From: Alphaproteobacteria bacterium
GTDB taxonomy: Bacteria; Pseudomonadota; Alphaproteobacteria; Micropepsales; Micropepsaceae
DNA length: 64,000 bases
NCBI GenBank assembly: GCA_017983635.1
Contig: JAGOBA010000005.1
Location: 124,001-188,000 of the forward strand
Reading direction: 5' to 3'
Shown: piece by piece, positions 19,417 through 28,089 of the stretch
How positions within the stretch are numbered: the first letter of the stretch is position 1
Layout: each line of letters starts with the position of its first letter
Translations under genes and position numbers: made by a program
Notes under the pieces: model-generated
Told to the model about the DNA's origin: nothing
Databases searched by the model: none
The model's input: the letters and a program-made list of their open reading frames with translations, nothing else

Positions 19417-21777
19417 TTACCCAGCCTTCGCCCCACGCAAGCCCGCCTCGCTTTCGCCGCTGGCCGGCGTGATCTTGTGGCGTGGGAAGTGGCAGGTGAC
19501 CCGCGTGCCCTTGCCGACCGCGCTGTCGAGTTCGACCCAGCCGCCGTGCAGTTCGACGAACGAACGCACGAGCGCGAGACCCAGACCCGCGCGCCGCGCG
19601 TCTTTCACCCGCGTCGTGCTCTCGAAGCGTTCGAACGCGACCGGCTGATACGCGGCCGGGATGCCGACGCCGGTGTCGTTGACGAAGACGCGCACTTCGC
19701 CCGCCACGCCTTCCGCGCCGTAGACGATGCGCCCGTTCGGCGGCGTGTGCTCGATCGCGTTGATGACGAGATTATAGACCACCTGCAGCAAGCGCTTCTG
19801 ATCCGCCCACACGGTCCCGATGTCGCCATCGCAATCGCACTCGATCGTGACGCGGGCCTTGCGCGCGCGCTCTTCAACGAGCGGCCGCACGTTGGCCAAC
19901 ACCTCGGCAACGTCGATGTCGCGCCGGTCGAGCTCGATCGTCCCCGCCTCGATCAACGCCAAGTCCAAAATATCGTTGATCAGCGTCTCCAGCGTCTTCG
20001 ACGCGTTCAGAATATCGGCGAGATAACCCGACTGTTTGTCGCTGAGCTTGCCCGCGATCCCTTGGTTCAGCATGTCGGCAAAGCCCATGATCGAATTCAA
20101 GGGCGTCCTAAGCTGATAGGAAACGTTCGAAATAAAGTCCGACTTCAACTTGTCGCTGGCGAGCAGCGCCTCGTTGCGCTCCTCCAGCGCCTTCTCGCGC
20201 ATCGCCGTGTCGGTCACATCGCGGTAGCTGAGCAACAGCGAACCGTCGGGCAGCGGCGCGGCGGCAAAGCTCACCACCTTGTCGTCGTTGCGCTGCAGCC
20301 GCTCGACGTTCACCCGCCGCTCGGCCGCGGCCCCGGTGATCAGCATGGTCAGCATCGACCAGTGCCCCTCGTCGGGCAGCACGCGCCGGCAAAGCGCGAA
20401 CACGTCGGCAAAGCGCGGCTGATCGGCCAGCGACTTGGGATCGATCCGCCAATCCTTCGCGAACGCCGTGTTGAAGAGCTTCAACCGCCCGTCCGTGCCG
20501 AACACAGCGAGCGCCTCGGTCAAGTGATCGATCGTCGTGCGCTGCACGCTGGAGAGCTGATTGAGGCTGCGCTCCAACGCCATCTGATTGGTGACGTCAT
20601 CATAGATGAAGATCAGCCCGCCGAACGGATGCGGCTGGCACGTCACCCGCAGCGTCGAGCCGCGCGGCAAATGCCAATGCTCCTCGCGCTCGTCGATGAC
20701 GTTCGTATAGAGCGCCAAACGCTCCTTCTTCCACGGCGCAAAGTCGCGCTGCTCCGGCAGCCGGCGCATCTCGCGCAACCGCTCCAGGATCTCGCCGTCG
20801 GAAGGATGCGTGGCGAGCCAACGCTCGTCCAAATCCCAAAGCTTCGCATAGGCCTTGTTCGAGAACTTCAGCCGCTGATCCGGCCCAAAAATCGCGACCG
20901 CCACCGGCAGGCGATGCAGCGTTTCCTCATGCGTATCGATGTGCTTCTGCAAAAGGCGCTTCGTCTCGTCGACATCCGTCACGTCGACCGCGAACGAGGC
21001 AACGCCGTCGCCCATCGGCACGGCGTAGACGTCAAACGCACGCCGCTGACCGCCCACGACCACATAGCGCATTTCGCTCTGCGTCTGGTTCGTCGCCAGC
21101 GCCTTCTCGGCCAAGGCGCGGCTGTCGCGATCGAGTTCCAACTGATCGTTGATCACGTCCTGCCCGATCGCCGGATCGACCGCGTTCGTATAGGCGCGGT
21201 TCGCCCACACGAGGTCTAGGTCGTTGCCGCGCCGCCAAACCGGCATCGGCGCCACGTCCAGCAAGTCGCCAAGCCGCCCGCGCTCGATTTCGCTCGCTGT
21301 CAGACGCACCGTCAGATTGTAGTTTTGCTCCGCATCCGGCGTGACATCGCGCAGCCACAACGCCGCCTGCCCCGCCGCCGGCTTGCCGTAGGCCTGAAAC
21401 ACGCGCCCGTCCGCGCCCGGCACCGTCATCGAGAACAGCGACCCGTCGCCGCCCAAACTGTCCAGAGCCTCTTTCAGATCGCCATGCTGGTCGGCTTCCA
21501 GGCAGCCGGCCAACACCGTCGCCGCCCCGGCCCGCGCCTCAGGCTCGCCGTCGATATTGCGCCACACAAAAAGCGCGCCGGGATCGCCGGTCACGATCGC
21601 CGCTTCCCGTTGGAACTTGGCCTCGGCCCGCGCCGTGCGCTTGACCGCGCGCTTGAGCAGCGCATCCGACTGCGCGCGCATCGCCATCATGACGAACGCA
21701 AGCGACCCGGCGAGCGCGATAGCACCAACGGTCACGCCGAACGGCAGAAGGAACGCAATATCGCTAGACGCTTCCAC
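19417..21777 (-). CDS. divL: DivL-like PAS histidine-kinase homologue with Tyr at the H-box
   Basis: 786-residue protein: one membrane helix at residues 10-32, about three PAS-like regions (roughly 170-270, 285-395 and 415-525), a DHp domain from about 541 and a C-terminal ATPase domain with NLVINAIEH (N box), NDTGVGIP (G1) and GLGLALVRSF (G2). The H-box reads SYQLRTPL with Tyr554 where the phosphoacceptor His should be. This is the hallmark of Caulobacter DivL, which works with CckA and DivK in the CtrA cell-cycle pathway. It is separated from tsaE by about 3 kb. Confidence 0.88.
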   Translation of the reverse strand: MEASSDIAFLLPFGVTVGAIALAGSLAFVMMAMRAQSDALLKRAVKRTARAEAKFQREAAIVTGDPGALFVWRNIDGEPEARAGAATVLAGCLEADQHGDLKEALDSLGGDGSLFSMTVPGADGRVFQAYGKPAAGQAALWLRDVTPDAEQNYNLTVRLTASEIERGRLGDLLDVAPMPVWRRGNDLDLVWANRAYTNAVDPAIGQDVINDQLELDRDSRALAEKALATNQTQSEMRYVVVGGQRRAFDVYAVPMGDGVASFAVDVTDVDETKRLLQKHIDTHEETLHRLPVAVAIFGPDQRLKFSNKAYAKLWDLDERWLATHPSDGEILERLREMRRLPEQRDFAPWKKERLALYTNVIDEREEHWHLPRGSTLRVTCQPHPFGGLIFIYDDVTNQMALERSLNQLSSVQRTTIDHLTEALAVFGTDGRLKLFNTAFAKDWRIDPKSLADQPRFADVFALCRRVLPDEGHWSMLTMLITGAAAERRVNVERLQRNDDKVVSFAAAPLPDGSLLLSYRDVTDTAMREKALEERNEALLASDKLKSDFISNVSYQLRTPLNSIMGFADMLNQGIAGKLSDKQSGYLADILNASKTLETLINDILDLALIEAGTIELDRRDIDVAEVLANVRPLVEERARKARVTIECDCDGDIGTVWADQKRLLQVVYNLVINAIEHTPPNGRIVYGAEGVAGEVRVFVNDTGVGIPAAYQPVAFERFESTTRVKDARRAGLGLALVRSFVELHGGWVELDSAVGKGTRVTCHFPRHKITPASGESEAGLRGAKAG

Positions 21778-22065
21778 TAAACCCCACGCCCTCTTGGGAG
21801 GCTCGGCCGGCCAAGTTTGGCCATCTGCGCATCAAGGGGGAGGAACGCGCCATCCAAGGCCCAACCGCGCTCCACCAAGGCTTCCTTAGCCGTCAAACCC
21901 TGAGCGCCCGAAAACCCCTCTTGCTCCGAGAATCACTTCACTGCTTTCGATTCTAGGAACCGCCCGCCCCGCTGTCCTGGACCACGTGGTAAATGGGTCC
22001 AAAAAACCAAACGGAGTCAGACACTTGGCCGAGGTCGTCGACCCCCTAACGCACCCTCATGGATT

Positions 22066-22080
22066 TTAACGTTTCGCTAA
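22066..22080. promoter_or_regulatory. CtrA-like box (TTAA-N7-CTAA) in the divL upstream region
   Basis: TTAACGTTTCGCTAA differs from the CtrA consensus TTAA-N7-TTAA at one base. It lies in the 459-base gene-free stretch between divL and the divergent nuclease-fold gene, about 290 bases from the divL start and 157 from the other. The rest of that stretch shows no gene or clear repeat. A chance match is possible. Confidence 0.4.
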
Positions 22081-22236
22081 CGATTTGAGACCCCGAGTTA
22101 AAGTGATCTCTGAAGTCCCTCCGCAATCACCGCGCGTTTCCAGCCTGTGGCGCAATTACGCCATCGAACCGTCAAAAACATCCGCGATGGAATACCGCTC
22201 CGACCCGTATCCTCGAAACGCCCGGTCCCGGCCCTC

Positions 22237-23169
22237 ATGAACCTCGTTTTCGGCACCGCCATCAACGCTGCGATCCTCGGGCTCGCCGCTGTCGTGTTCG
22301 GCGCCCTGTTCGGCAAGTTCCACCCGCTGCTCGACCTCTTCAGTCAGTTCGTGCTGCCCGCCATCGTCGGCGCCATCGCAGTCGCTCTACTGGCCGCGAT
22401 TTTGGGCCGCCATGTGCAGCTGCTGATCGTTATGGGTCTTGCGATCACCTGCCTCGCGATCGCCTGGCCCTGGCTGCAGCAACCGGCAAAGACCGAAGCC
22501 ACCGGACCGCGCTTCAAGCTGATGAGCTTCAACGTCTACTACAACAACCCGGACTTCGCCGGTGTCGCCAAGCTGGTGCAGGAAACGAAGCCCGACATCG
22601 TGGTGCTACTCGAAGTTCTCCCGCGCGTGCGCCCCGGTCTCGACGCGGTCGTCAACCAATTCCCCTATCGCGTCGAATGCTGGCAGGAACAATGGTGCGA
22701 CGCGCTCATTCTCTCGCGCTTTCCGCTGACCGACATCCGCGCAAGCCTCCCCGAACCAAAGTTCCGCCGCCCGATGGGCGCCGTCACCATCGAGATCGAG
22801 GAGCGCACACTGACGCTGTTCCCCGCGCACCTAACGCTGCCCTACCCGCTCGAGCGGACGAACAGCCAAGCCGGCGAGATCAAAGAAATCGCAGCGACAA
22901 TCGCAACGATCGGTGGCGCCCGCATCTTGGCCGGCGACTTCAACGCCTCCACTTGGGGCGCGACGATGACCTACGCCTGCGAGCAGTTGGAGTTCACCGC
23001 ACTGACGGGCCCCGACGGCACTTGGCCGACGTTCCTACCCGCTCAAATGGGAATCCCGATCGACCACATCCTAGCCTCCGAAGAATTGGCACTGCTCTCG
23101 CGCCAGATCCTCACCGTCCAAGGCTCCGACCACCGCGCCGTCCTGGCCGAGATCGCGTTCAAAGAGTGA
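22237..23169 (+). CDS. membrane-anchored endonuclease/exonuclease/phosphatase family protein
   Basis: 310-residue protein with three to four N-terminal membrane helices (to about residue 85), then an EEP (DNase I-like) domain. Motifs are FKLMSFNVYYNN, PDIVVLLEV (metal-binding Glu), ILAGDFNAS and the final GSDHRAVLAE, which together form the catalytic metal site. Because the domain follows the last membrane helix, it is probably extracytoplasmic; the substrate is unknown. The ATG at the first hydrophobic helix was chosen; a GTG 90 bases upstream would add 30 polar residues. Confidence 0.82.
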   Translation: MNLVFGTAINAAILGLAAVVFGALFGKFHPLLDLFSQFVLPAIVGAIAVALLAAILGRHVQLLIVMGLAITCLAIAWPWLQQPAKTEATGPRFKLMSFNVYYNNPDFAGVAKLVQETKPDIVVLLEVLPRVRPGLDAVVNQFPYRVECWQEQWCDALILSRFPLTDIRASLPEPKFRRPMGAVTIEIEERTLTLFPAHLTLPYPLERTNSQAGEIKEIAATIATIGGARILAGDFNASTWGATMTYACEQLEFTALTGPDGTWPTFLPAQMGIPIDHILASEELALLSRQILTVQGSDHRAVLAEIAFKE

Positions 23170-23176
23170 GAAAGCT

Positions 23177-23722
23177 CTAACCGGGAAACGTCTGCACGCC
23201 CACCTTCGTCATGCCGCCGTCCTTCGCCAGCGCAACGCAGGAAAGGCTCTCCATCCCCTGCACGTAGCAGAAGATCGGCGCTTTCCCGGTGCGGATCTTC
23301 GAATAGGTTTCCTGATCGACGTCGGCTTCCGGATAGAACGGAAACTCGCCCACCACCGTCGGCGCCTCGGCGCCCTTCTTCCACTCCGGCAAATCGCCCG
23401 TCGATTTGAACGTGTGCGATTGGTAGAGCCAGTCACCAAGCGCGGCCTTCATCTGCTTCGGCGTCTTCGCCTCGACGAAGGTCATGACGTGCTCAGCCGG
23501 CATGGCGTCGTGCCAAATCGGTTTCCCATCGGTACCGCGAACGACGATGACCACGACCGCAAGCGCGCAATTACGCCCGTTCGAATAAGCCTCCGTCACC
23601 AGCGGCCGGCCCTTCGTCGCCGGCCACAACTTCGATGCCGACAAATTGCACGCAGCAGCCTCAGCGGGCGCAACAACACTCGCGGCGCACAATGCGATCG
23701 CCGCCATCAAAACAAAGCGCAT
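23177..23722 (-). CDS. secreted hypothetical protein
   Basis: 181 residues with a clear signal peptide (MRFVLMAAIALCAASVV, probable cleavage after AEA). The mature part has four cysteines, likely disulfide-bonded in the periplasm. No family recognised. It converges on the EEP gene with 7 bases between the stops. Confidence 0.75.
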   Translation of the reverse strand: MRFVLMAAIALCAASVVAPAEAAACNLSASKLWPATKGRPLVTEAYSNGRNCALAVVVIVVRGTDGKPIWHDAMPAEHVMTFVEAKTPKQMKAALGDWLYQSHTFKSTGDLPEWKKGAEAPTVVGEFPFYPEADVDQETYSKIRTGKAPIFCYVQGMESLSCVALAKDGGMTKVGVQTFPG

Positions 23723-23783
23723 GAAGATCCCTCAATAGCGAAGGCGAGCTTACCATCGCGAGCTTGACCAAATGAAGGCACAG

Positions 23784-24668
23784 CTATGGCAGAAACTGCT
23801 CCGCTTCAAAGCCGTGGGCGAGCCCGGCGCGAAGCGGAAAGCCCTCCGGCCGCCACTCCAAGACCTCGACCGCGTCGCCCGCGGCAACAGCCCCAAGCTT
23901 CCGCGGCACGGAGTTCCAGCCAAACAGAACGCCGTTGATCCGGGGATCGGCCGATCGCCGCAAGCGCGCAAGGCTCGCAATCGGCTCACGCCCCATGCTT
24001 TCGCCGGTCGTCTGATCTTTCGTCGTGACGACGCAGCGATCGCACGGCTTCACGAGTTCAAGCTCGACGTCGCCGATGCGCAACCGGCGCCATTTGTCCT
24101 CTGCCCACGCCTCGTCGCACGCGACAACAACATTCGGCCGGAAGCGCCGCATGGTGATCGCAGCCCCGCCCGCCTTCGCGATCTCCGCATTGACGGCCGC
24201 AAGCGATCCCGTCGTCGTCACCAGCACCGGATAAGCATCCGCAAAGCTGACCGGCAGCGCATCCGGCGCCCACACGCCTTGCTGCAGACGCTCGCCAGCA
24301 GCGTCCATATAGACAAGCCGAAGCGGCTCACCCAAAAGATCCGAAAGCCATGCTGCAGCCGCACCGCCAGCCAGCGCCGCATTCACTTCGTGACGCCACA
24401 CCACGACATCGACCCGGTTCGACGCAGCTGGCCGCTCGACGACAACGTCGCTCGCTCCAGCCGCCGACAAGCGCAAGCCCGTCGATGTCGGCACCGCCGT
24501 TATCTGCGCCAAGCGCGAATGCGAACGCTGCGTGATGAAGCGCCCATTGGCATCGACGACCAACCAGCGCCGATCACCCTCAAGCCCGCGGAACTCGACG
24601 GATGCGCGCGCCACATCGACCGCGCGCACCCCTTTGATCGGATAGGTGTGGAGCGAAGCTACATGCAT
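23784..24668 (-). CDS. MOSC domain-containing protein
   Basis: 294 residues. The N-terminal beta-barrel begins with LHTYPIKGVRAVDV and GLEGDRRWLVVD, followed by the MOSC domain with RFRPNVVV, LVKPCDRCVVTTKD and a late FGWNSVPR. The cysteine in PCDRC fits the conserved Cys of mARC-like MOSC proteins, which bind molybdenum cofactor. It probably handles sulfur or reduces N-hydroxylated compounds. The gap to the ahcY stop is 29 bases. Confidence 0.87.
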   Translation of the reverse strand: MHVASLHTYPIKGVRAVDVARASVEFRGLEGDRRWLVVDANGRFITQRSHSRLAQITAVPTSTGLRLSAAGASDVVVERPAASNRVDVVVWRHEVNAALAGGAAAAWLSDLLGEPLRLVYMDAAGERLQQGVWAPDALPVSFADAYPVLVTTTGSLAAVNAEIAKAGGAAITMRRFRPNVVVACDEAWAEDKWRRLRIGDVELELVKPCDRCVVTTKDQTTGESMGREPIASLARLRRSADPRINGVLFGWNSVPRKLGAVAAGDAVEVLEWRPEGFPLRAGLAHGFEAEQFLP

Positions 24669-24697
24669 TCAAACCTCCGACACCCAATCCCCAATCC

Positions 24698-26095
24698 CTA
24701 GTACCGATAGTGATCCGACTTGAACGGACCTTCCTTCTCGATGCCCAAATATTCCGCCTGCTGCGGCGTGAGCTTCGTGAGCTTCGCGCCGAGCTTGGCC
24801 AAGTGCAGACGCGCAACCTTCTCGTCCAACCGCTTCGGCAGCGTATAGACCTTGCGCTCGTACTTCGCGTGGTTCGCCCAAAGCTCGATCTGCGCCAGCG
24901 TCTGGTTCGTGAACGACGAGCTCATGACGAAGCTCGGATGCCCCGTCCCGTTGCCCAGATTCACAAGCCGCCCCTCAGACAGCAGAATGATCCGCTTGCC
25001 GTCCGCAAACTCGATCTCGTCGACCTGCGGCTTCACATTGTGCCACTTCAGATTGCGCAGCGCGGCCACCTGAATCTCGCTGTCGAAGTGCCCGATGTTA
25101 CACACGATCGCGCGGTCCTTCATCTGCCGCATGTGATCGAGCGTGATCACATCCAGATTGCCGGTCGCGGTCACGAAGATGTCAGCCCGCGGCGCCGCAT
25201 CTTCCATCGTCGCAACTTCGTAGCCTTCCATCGACGCCTGCAGCGCGCAGATCGGATCGATCTCCGAAATAATCACGCGGCAACCCGCGTTGCGCAACGA
25301 CGCGGCCGAACCCTTGCCGACGTCGCCAAAGCCCGCAACCATTGCGACCTTCCCGGCCATCATCACGTCGGTACCGCGCTTGATGCCGTCAACAAGGCTT
25401 TCGCGGCAGCCGTAGAGATTGTCGAACTTCGACTTCGTCACGCTATCGTTCACGTTGATCGCCGGGAACGGAAGCTCCTTGCGCTCTGCCATCTGATAGA
25501 GCCGGTGCACGCCCGTCGTGGTCTCTTCGGTGACGCCTTTGATCGCCGCCGAAATCTTGGTGTACCAGCCCGGCTTCTTCTCGATTGTTTTCTTCATCAC
25601 CGCGAAGAGGGCTTCTTCCTCTTCGTTCTTCGGCTTCGAGATCAGGCCGATATCCTTCTCGGCCTTCGGCCCCAGCACGCACAGCAAAGTCGCGTCGCCG
25701 CCGTCGTCCAAAATCATGTTCGGCACGCCGCCATCCGCCCATTCGAAGATGCGGTGCACGTATTCCCAATACTCGATCAGGTTTTCGCCCTTCTTCGCGA
25801 ACACCGGCGTACCCGACGCCGCAATCGCCGCCGCCGCGTGATCTTGCGTCGAGAAAATGTTGCACGAGGCCCAACGCACGTCGGCGCCCAGCACCTTCAG
25901 CGTCTCGATCAAGACCGCCGTCTGGATCGTCATGTGCAGACAACCCGCGATCCGCGCGCCCTTGAGCGGCTTCGAAGCGCCATATTCCTCACGCGTCGCC
26001 ATCAGCCCCGGCATCTCGGTCTCAGCGATCGCAATCTCGCGCCGCCCCCAATCCGCAAGCTTGATATCGGTGACGACGTAATCGTGGGCGGCCAT
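24698..26095 (-). CDS. ahcY: adenosylhomocysteinase
   Basis: AhcY hydrolyses S-adenosylhomocysteine to adenosine and homocysteine, which drives the SAM cycle. The 465-residue product has [14 protein letters not shown], the NAD-binding [13 protein letters not shown], the HFDSEIQVA segment and the C-terminal KSDHYRY ending typical of the enzyme. The ATG with AAGGAAC upstream was chosen over a frame extending 22 codons further. A candidate ArsR-type operator lies about 80 bases upstream. Confidence 0.97.
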   Translation of the reverse strand: MAAHDYVVTDIKLADWGRREIAIAETEMPGLMATREEYGASKPLKGARIAGCLHMTIQTAVLIETLKVLGADVRWASCNIFSTQDHAAAAIAASGTPVFAKKGENLIEYWEYVHRIFEWADGGVPNMILDDGGDATLLCVLGPKAEKDIGLISKPKNEEEEALFAVMKKTIEKKPGWYTKISAAIKGVTEETTTGVHRLYQMAERKELPFPAINVNDSVTKSKFDNLYGCRESLVDGIKRGTDVMMAGKVAMVAGFGDVGKGSAASLRNAGCRVIISEIDPICALQASMEGYEVATMEDAAPRADIFVTATGNLDVITLDHMRQMKDRAIVCNIGHFDSEIQVAALRNLKWHNVKPQVDEIEFADGKRIILLSEGRLVNLGNGTGHPSFVMSSSFTNQTLAQIELWANHAKYERKVYTLPKRLDEKVARLHLAKLGAKLTKLTPQQAEYLGIEKEGPFKSDHYRY

Positions 26096-26175
26096 GTGAT
26101 GTTCCTTGTGAAGGCTGGGAAGCGCTTTTTCGCGCCGCCCATATACCCCAGCCCCCGTCACGCTGCAAGAAGCAT

Positions 26176-26191
26176 ATAAAGAAATGTTTAT
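26176..26191. promoter_or_regulatory. candidate ArsR-family (SahR/SamR-like) operator upstream of ahcY
   Basis: The sequence ATAAAGAAATGTTTAT has dyad arms ATAAA and TTTAT separated by six bases. ATAAAG-type palindromes are recalled as operators of ArsR-family regulators of SAM-cycle genes in proteobacteria. No regulator gene is in the window. No riboswitch-like fold was recognised here. Confidence 0.35.
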
Positions 26192-26298
26192 GTCTTTAAG
26201 TGACGCAGGTTTGCGCCAAAAACCGACCTTGAACCCACAGTGCCGCGTCGATTCAGCCCTTCACCATGAAGGCTCCAAGACGCTCGAAGGCTCACGAA

Positions 26299-26442
26299 GA
26301 AGAAAGTCTCACACGATGACACAATGAAACGATGGGTTGCTCATCACCGGCGCGTAGCGCCGCTAGAACAGCCCCATTGCGCCTGCGGCGCGGAGAGAAG
26401 TTCGAACATCGTTCCATCGTGTCATCGTGTGAGACTTTCTTC
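26299..26442. repeat. long near-perfect inverted repeat
   Basis: Two 36-base arms, at 26299-26334 and 26407-26442, match at 34 positions around a 72-base loop that contains its own GGCGC-rich dyads. The element lies 9 bases past the stop of the lipoprotein gene and about 200 bases upstream of ahcY. Its size and symmetry suggest a MITE or palindromic unit that may also stop transcription entering the ahcY promoter. The remaining gene-free bases between it and ahcY hold only the candidate operator. Confidence 0.75.
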
Positions 26443-26450
26443 GCACCGCC

Positions 26451-26999
26451 TCACTCCATCGCACAAGCCGGCACATCACCGTCGCGCGGCTTCGGCGCGG
26501 TGGCGCACACGGCGTCCCACCACGGCATGATCACCTCTCCCACGCGGTCGTTGCGCGTGGACAGCGCCTGGATGTCGGGCTTCACCGCTTGCCGCAAATC
26601 CGCCGGCACGCTCTGCGCGCACGCCACCTTGCGAACGCTGTCCGGCACGCGCTTGCGTTTGCAGGCAGCGCCAACATCGCGCTCGAACTCCGTCGTCACG
26701 TCCGCTTGATACCGCGCCAGCGCCTCGCGTTGCTTCACCGGATCTTCCGTGTCGGTCGGAAACGAATCGCCCGGCGACCGCGGCGGCTCCGGCAAATTCA
26801 GGATCTCGCGCGCTTGGCCCAGCATTACGCCATACCGCCCAGCCATCAGCGTCATCTCCCAGAGCTGCGCCGACTCGGCCTCCGCCTGCGCCGCGGCACG
26901 TTCTTTGGCGTCGCCGAACGAGATCAGTTCGCCGAACTCCTGACAGCCTGCCACCGACAACGCGAGCACCAAACCGATAGCAATCGAACGAGCGCGCAA
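26451..26999 (-). CDS. hypothetical lipoprotein
   Basis: 182 residues with a lipoprotein signal ending in LSVAGC (lipid-modified Cys19), followed by an Ala/Glu-rich helical stretch (KERAAAQAEAESAQ). Several cysteines in the second half may form disulfides. No family recognised. It is monocistronic by context, with its own palindromic element downstream. Confidence 0.72.
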   Translation of the reverse strand: MRARSIAIGLVLALSVAGCQEFGELISFGDAKERAAAQAEAESAQLWEMTLMAGRYGVMLGQAREILNLPEPPRSPGDSFPTDTEDPVKQREALARYQADVTTEFERDVGAACKRKRVPDSVRKVACAQSVPADLRQAVKPDIQALSTRNDRVGEVIMPWWDAVCATAPKPRDGDVPACAME

Positions 27000-27055
27000 G
27001 GGGCGACCTCCTCAAGGGGGATGGGAGAACGGTCCATGAGATCATCTTTTCATGG

Positions 27056-27090
27056 CAACAAAAAGGGGCGGCCCCCGAAGGAACCGCCCC
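27056..27090 (-). terminator. rho-independent terminator of the cold-shock gene
   Basis: On the minus strand an AGGGGCGG/CCGCCCCT stem is followed by TTTTTG. It lies 27 bases beyond the cold-shock gene stop and isolates it from the lipoprotein gene. Confidence 0.8.
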
Positions 27091-27117
27091 TAATTTCAAC
27101 CAATCGGTCGACGGCCG

Positions 27118-27327
27118 TTAGGCCGCTTGCAGATTGATCGCCTTAGGCCCACGCGCGTCGGCTTCCGTATCGAAAGCAACCCGTTGGCCTTCATTGAGCG
27201 TGCGCCAGCCCGCGCGCTCGACGGCGGAAATGTGGACGAACACGTCCTTTCCACCGCCTTCCGGCGAGATGAAGCCAAAGCCCTTTGTGGCGTTGAAAAA
27301 TTTGACCGTTCCGGTCTTCTGCGCCAT
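27118..27327 (-). CDS. cold-shock protein, CspA family
   Basis: 69-residue single cold-shock domain, an RNA chaperone. The RNP1 motif KGFGFI and RNP2 motif VFVHIS are intact. The ATG preceded by AAGGA was chosen; codons further upstream are not conserved in the family. About 380 gene-free bases separate it from the divergent receiver gene and must hold both promoters. Confidence 0.93.
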   Translation of the reverse strand: MAQKTGTVKFFNATKGFGFISPEGGGKDVFVHISAVERAGWRTLNEGQRVAFDTEADARGPKAINLQAA

Positions 27328-27611
27328 GCGAGTCAAGTCCTTATGCATGCGGTTCCGCGCGTGCGACATGCCCGCGCGTCGTGATTTGGCAATGCTGAAT
27401 GGAGGGAACCGTCATGCACGTGCGCCGGAAAGCGCCGCCGTCAATCCAGGCCCGCACTTCACTTCGGTGCAGCCGTCACAGCAGTAAAGATAAGGCTTTT
27501 GCCCCTTAAAAACAAGAAACGCCCAAAAACAACCGTTAGGGGTTTCGGCACGGAATGCACCGCCGGTGACAACCCTCCGCGCGACCTGGCGTCGCGCCAT
27601 ATTGGCGGCCC

Positions 27612-27626
27612 TTAACAACGCGTTAA
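27612..27626 (+). promoter_or_regulatory. perfect CtrA-type box (TTAA-N7-TTAA)
   Basis: TTAACAACGCGTTAA matches the CtrA consensus with the correct 7-base spacing. It lies 82 bases upstream of the first codon of the receiver-YaiO-HEAT-GT2 operon; a further TTAAC half-site follows 23 bases downstream. A window with a divL homologue makes CtrA control plausible, but no binding data exist here. Confidence 0.6.
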
Positions 27627-27708
27627 GCCGCCACAAGCACACCGCCCCGTTAACGCGATTGAGGCGATTGAACCGGTACCCTGCGAGGCTGATTTTGGGG
27701 CGGCGTTC

Positions 27709-28089
27709 ATGGCCAGAAAAATTCTCATTGCCGACGACGATCCGCTGCTCCTGCAGCTGATCGAACACAAACTCTCCGCGCATGGTCACAACGTGATGAC
27801 CGCGTCCGACGGCCGTCTTGCGTGGGACATTTCCAAGCGCGAAGAGCCCGACCTCATCGTGCTCGATGCCATGATGCCCGTCCGTGACGGCCTCGACGTG
27901 CTGCGCTCGCTGAAAAGCGACTCGCGCCTGATGGACACGCCGGTGATGATGCTCACCGCACGCCGCCAGGAAAACGACGTCGTGACCGCGCTCAAGCTCG
28001 GTGCCGCCGACTACATGACCAAGCCCTTCATGCCCGACGAACTCGTCGCGCGCGTCGAGCGTTTGCTCCGCGAAAGCGTCGAACGGTGA
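27709..28089 (+). CDS. single-domain response regulator (receiver)
   Basis: 126-residue stand-alone receiver with no output domain. The acidic pocket is IADDD (Asp9-Asp11), the phosphoacceptor is Asp53 in VLDAMMP, the switch Thr is in MMLTARR and the Lys is in MTKPF. It is the first gene of an overlapping operon with a YaiO-like barrel, HEAT protein and glycosyltransferase. It likely acts by protein-protein contact, possibly as target of the HPt protein encoded at the far end of the facing operon. Confidence 0.93.
   Translation: MARKILIADDDPLLLQLIEHKLSAHGHNVMTASDGRLAWDISKREEPDLIVLDAMMPVRDGLDVLRSLKSDSRLMDTPVMMLTARRQENDVVTALKLGAADYMTKPFMPDELVARVERLLRESVER

Noticed and set aside
24710..26179. 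A 489-codon open frame opposite ahcY
   Set aside because: Shadow of ahcY codon bias; the Arg/His-rich translation has no family features.
26096..26298. SAH or SAM riboswitch upstream of ahcY
   Set aside because: I looked for conserved pseudoknot or multi-stem arrangement close to the start codon and saw only a short AT-rich dyad.
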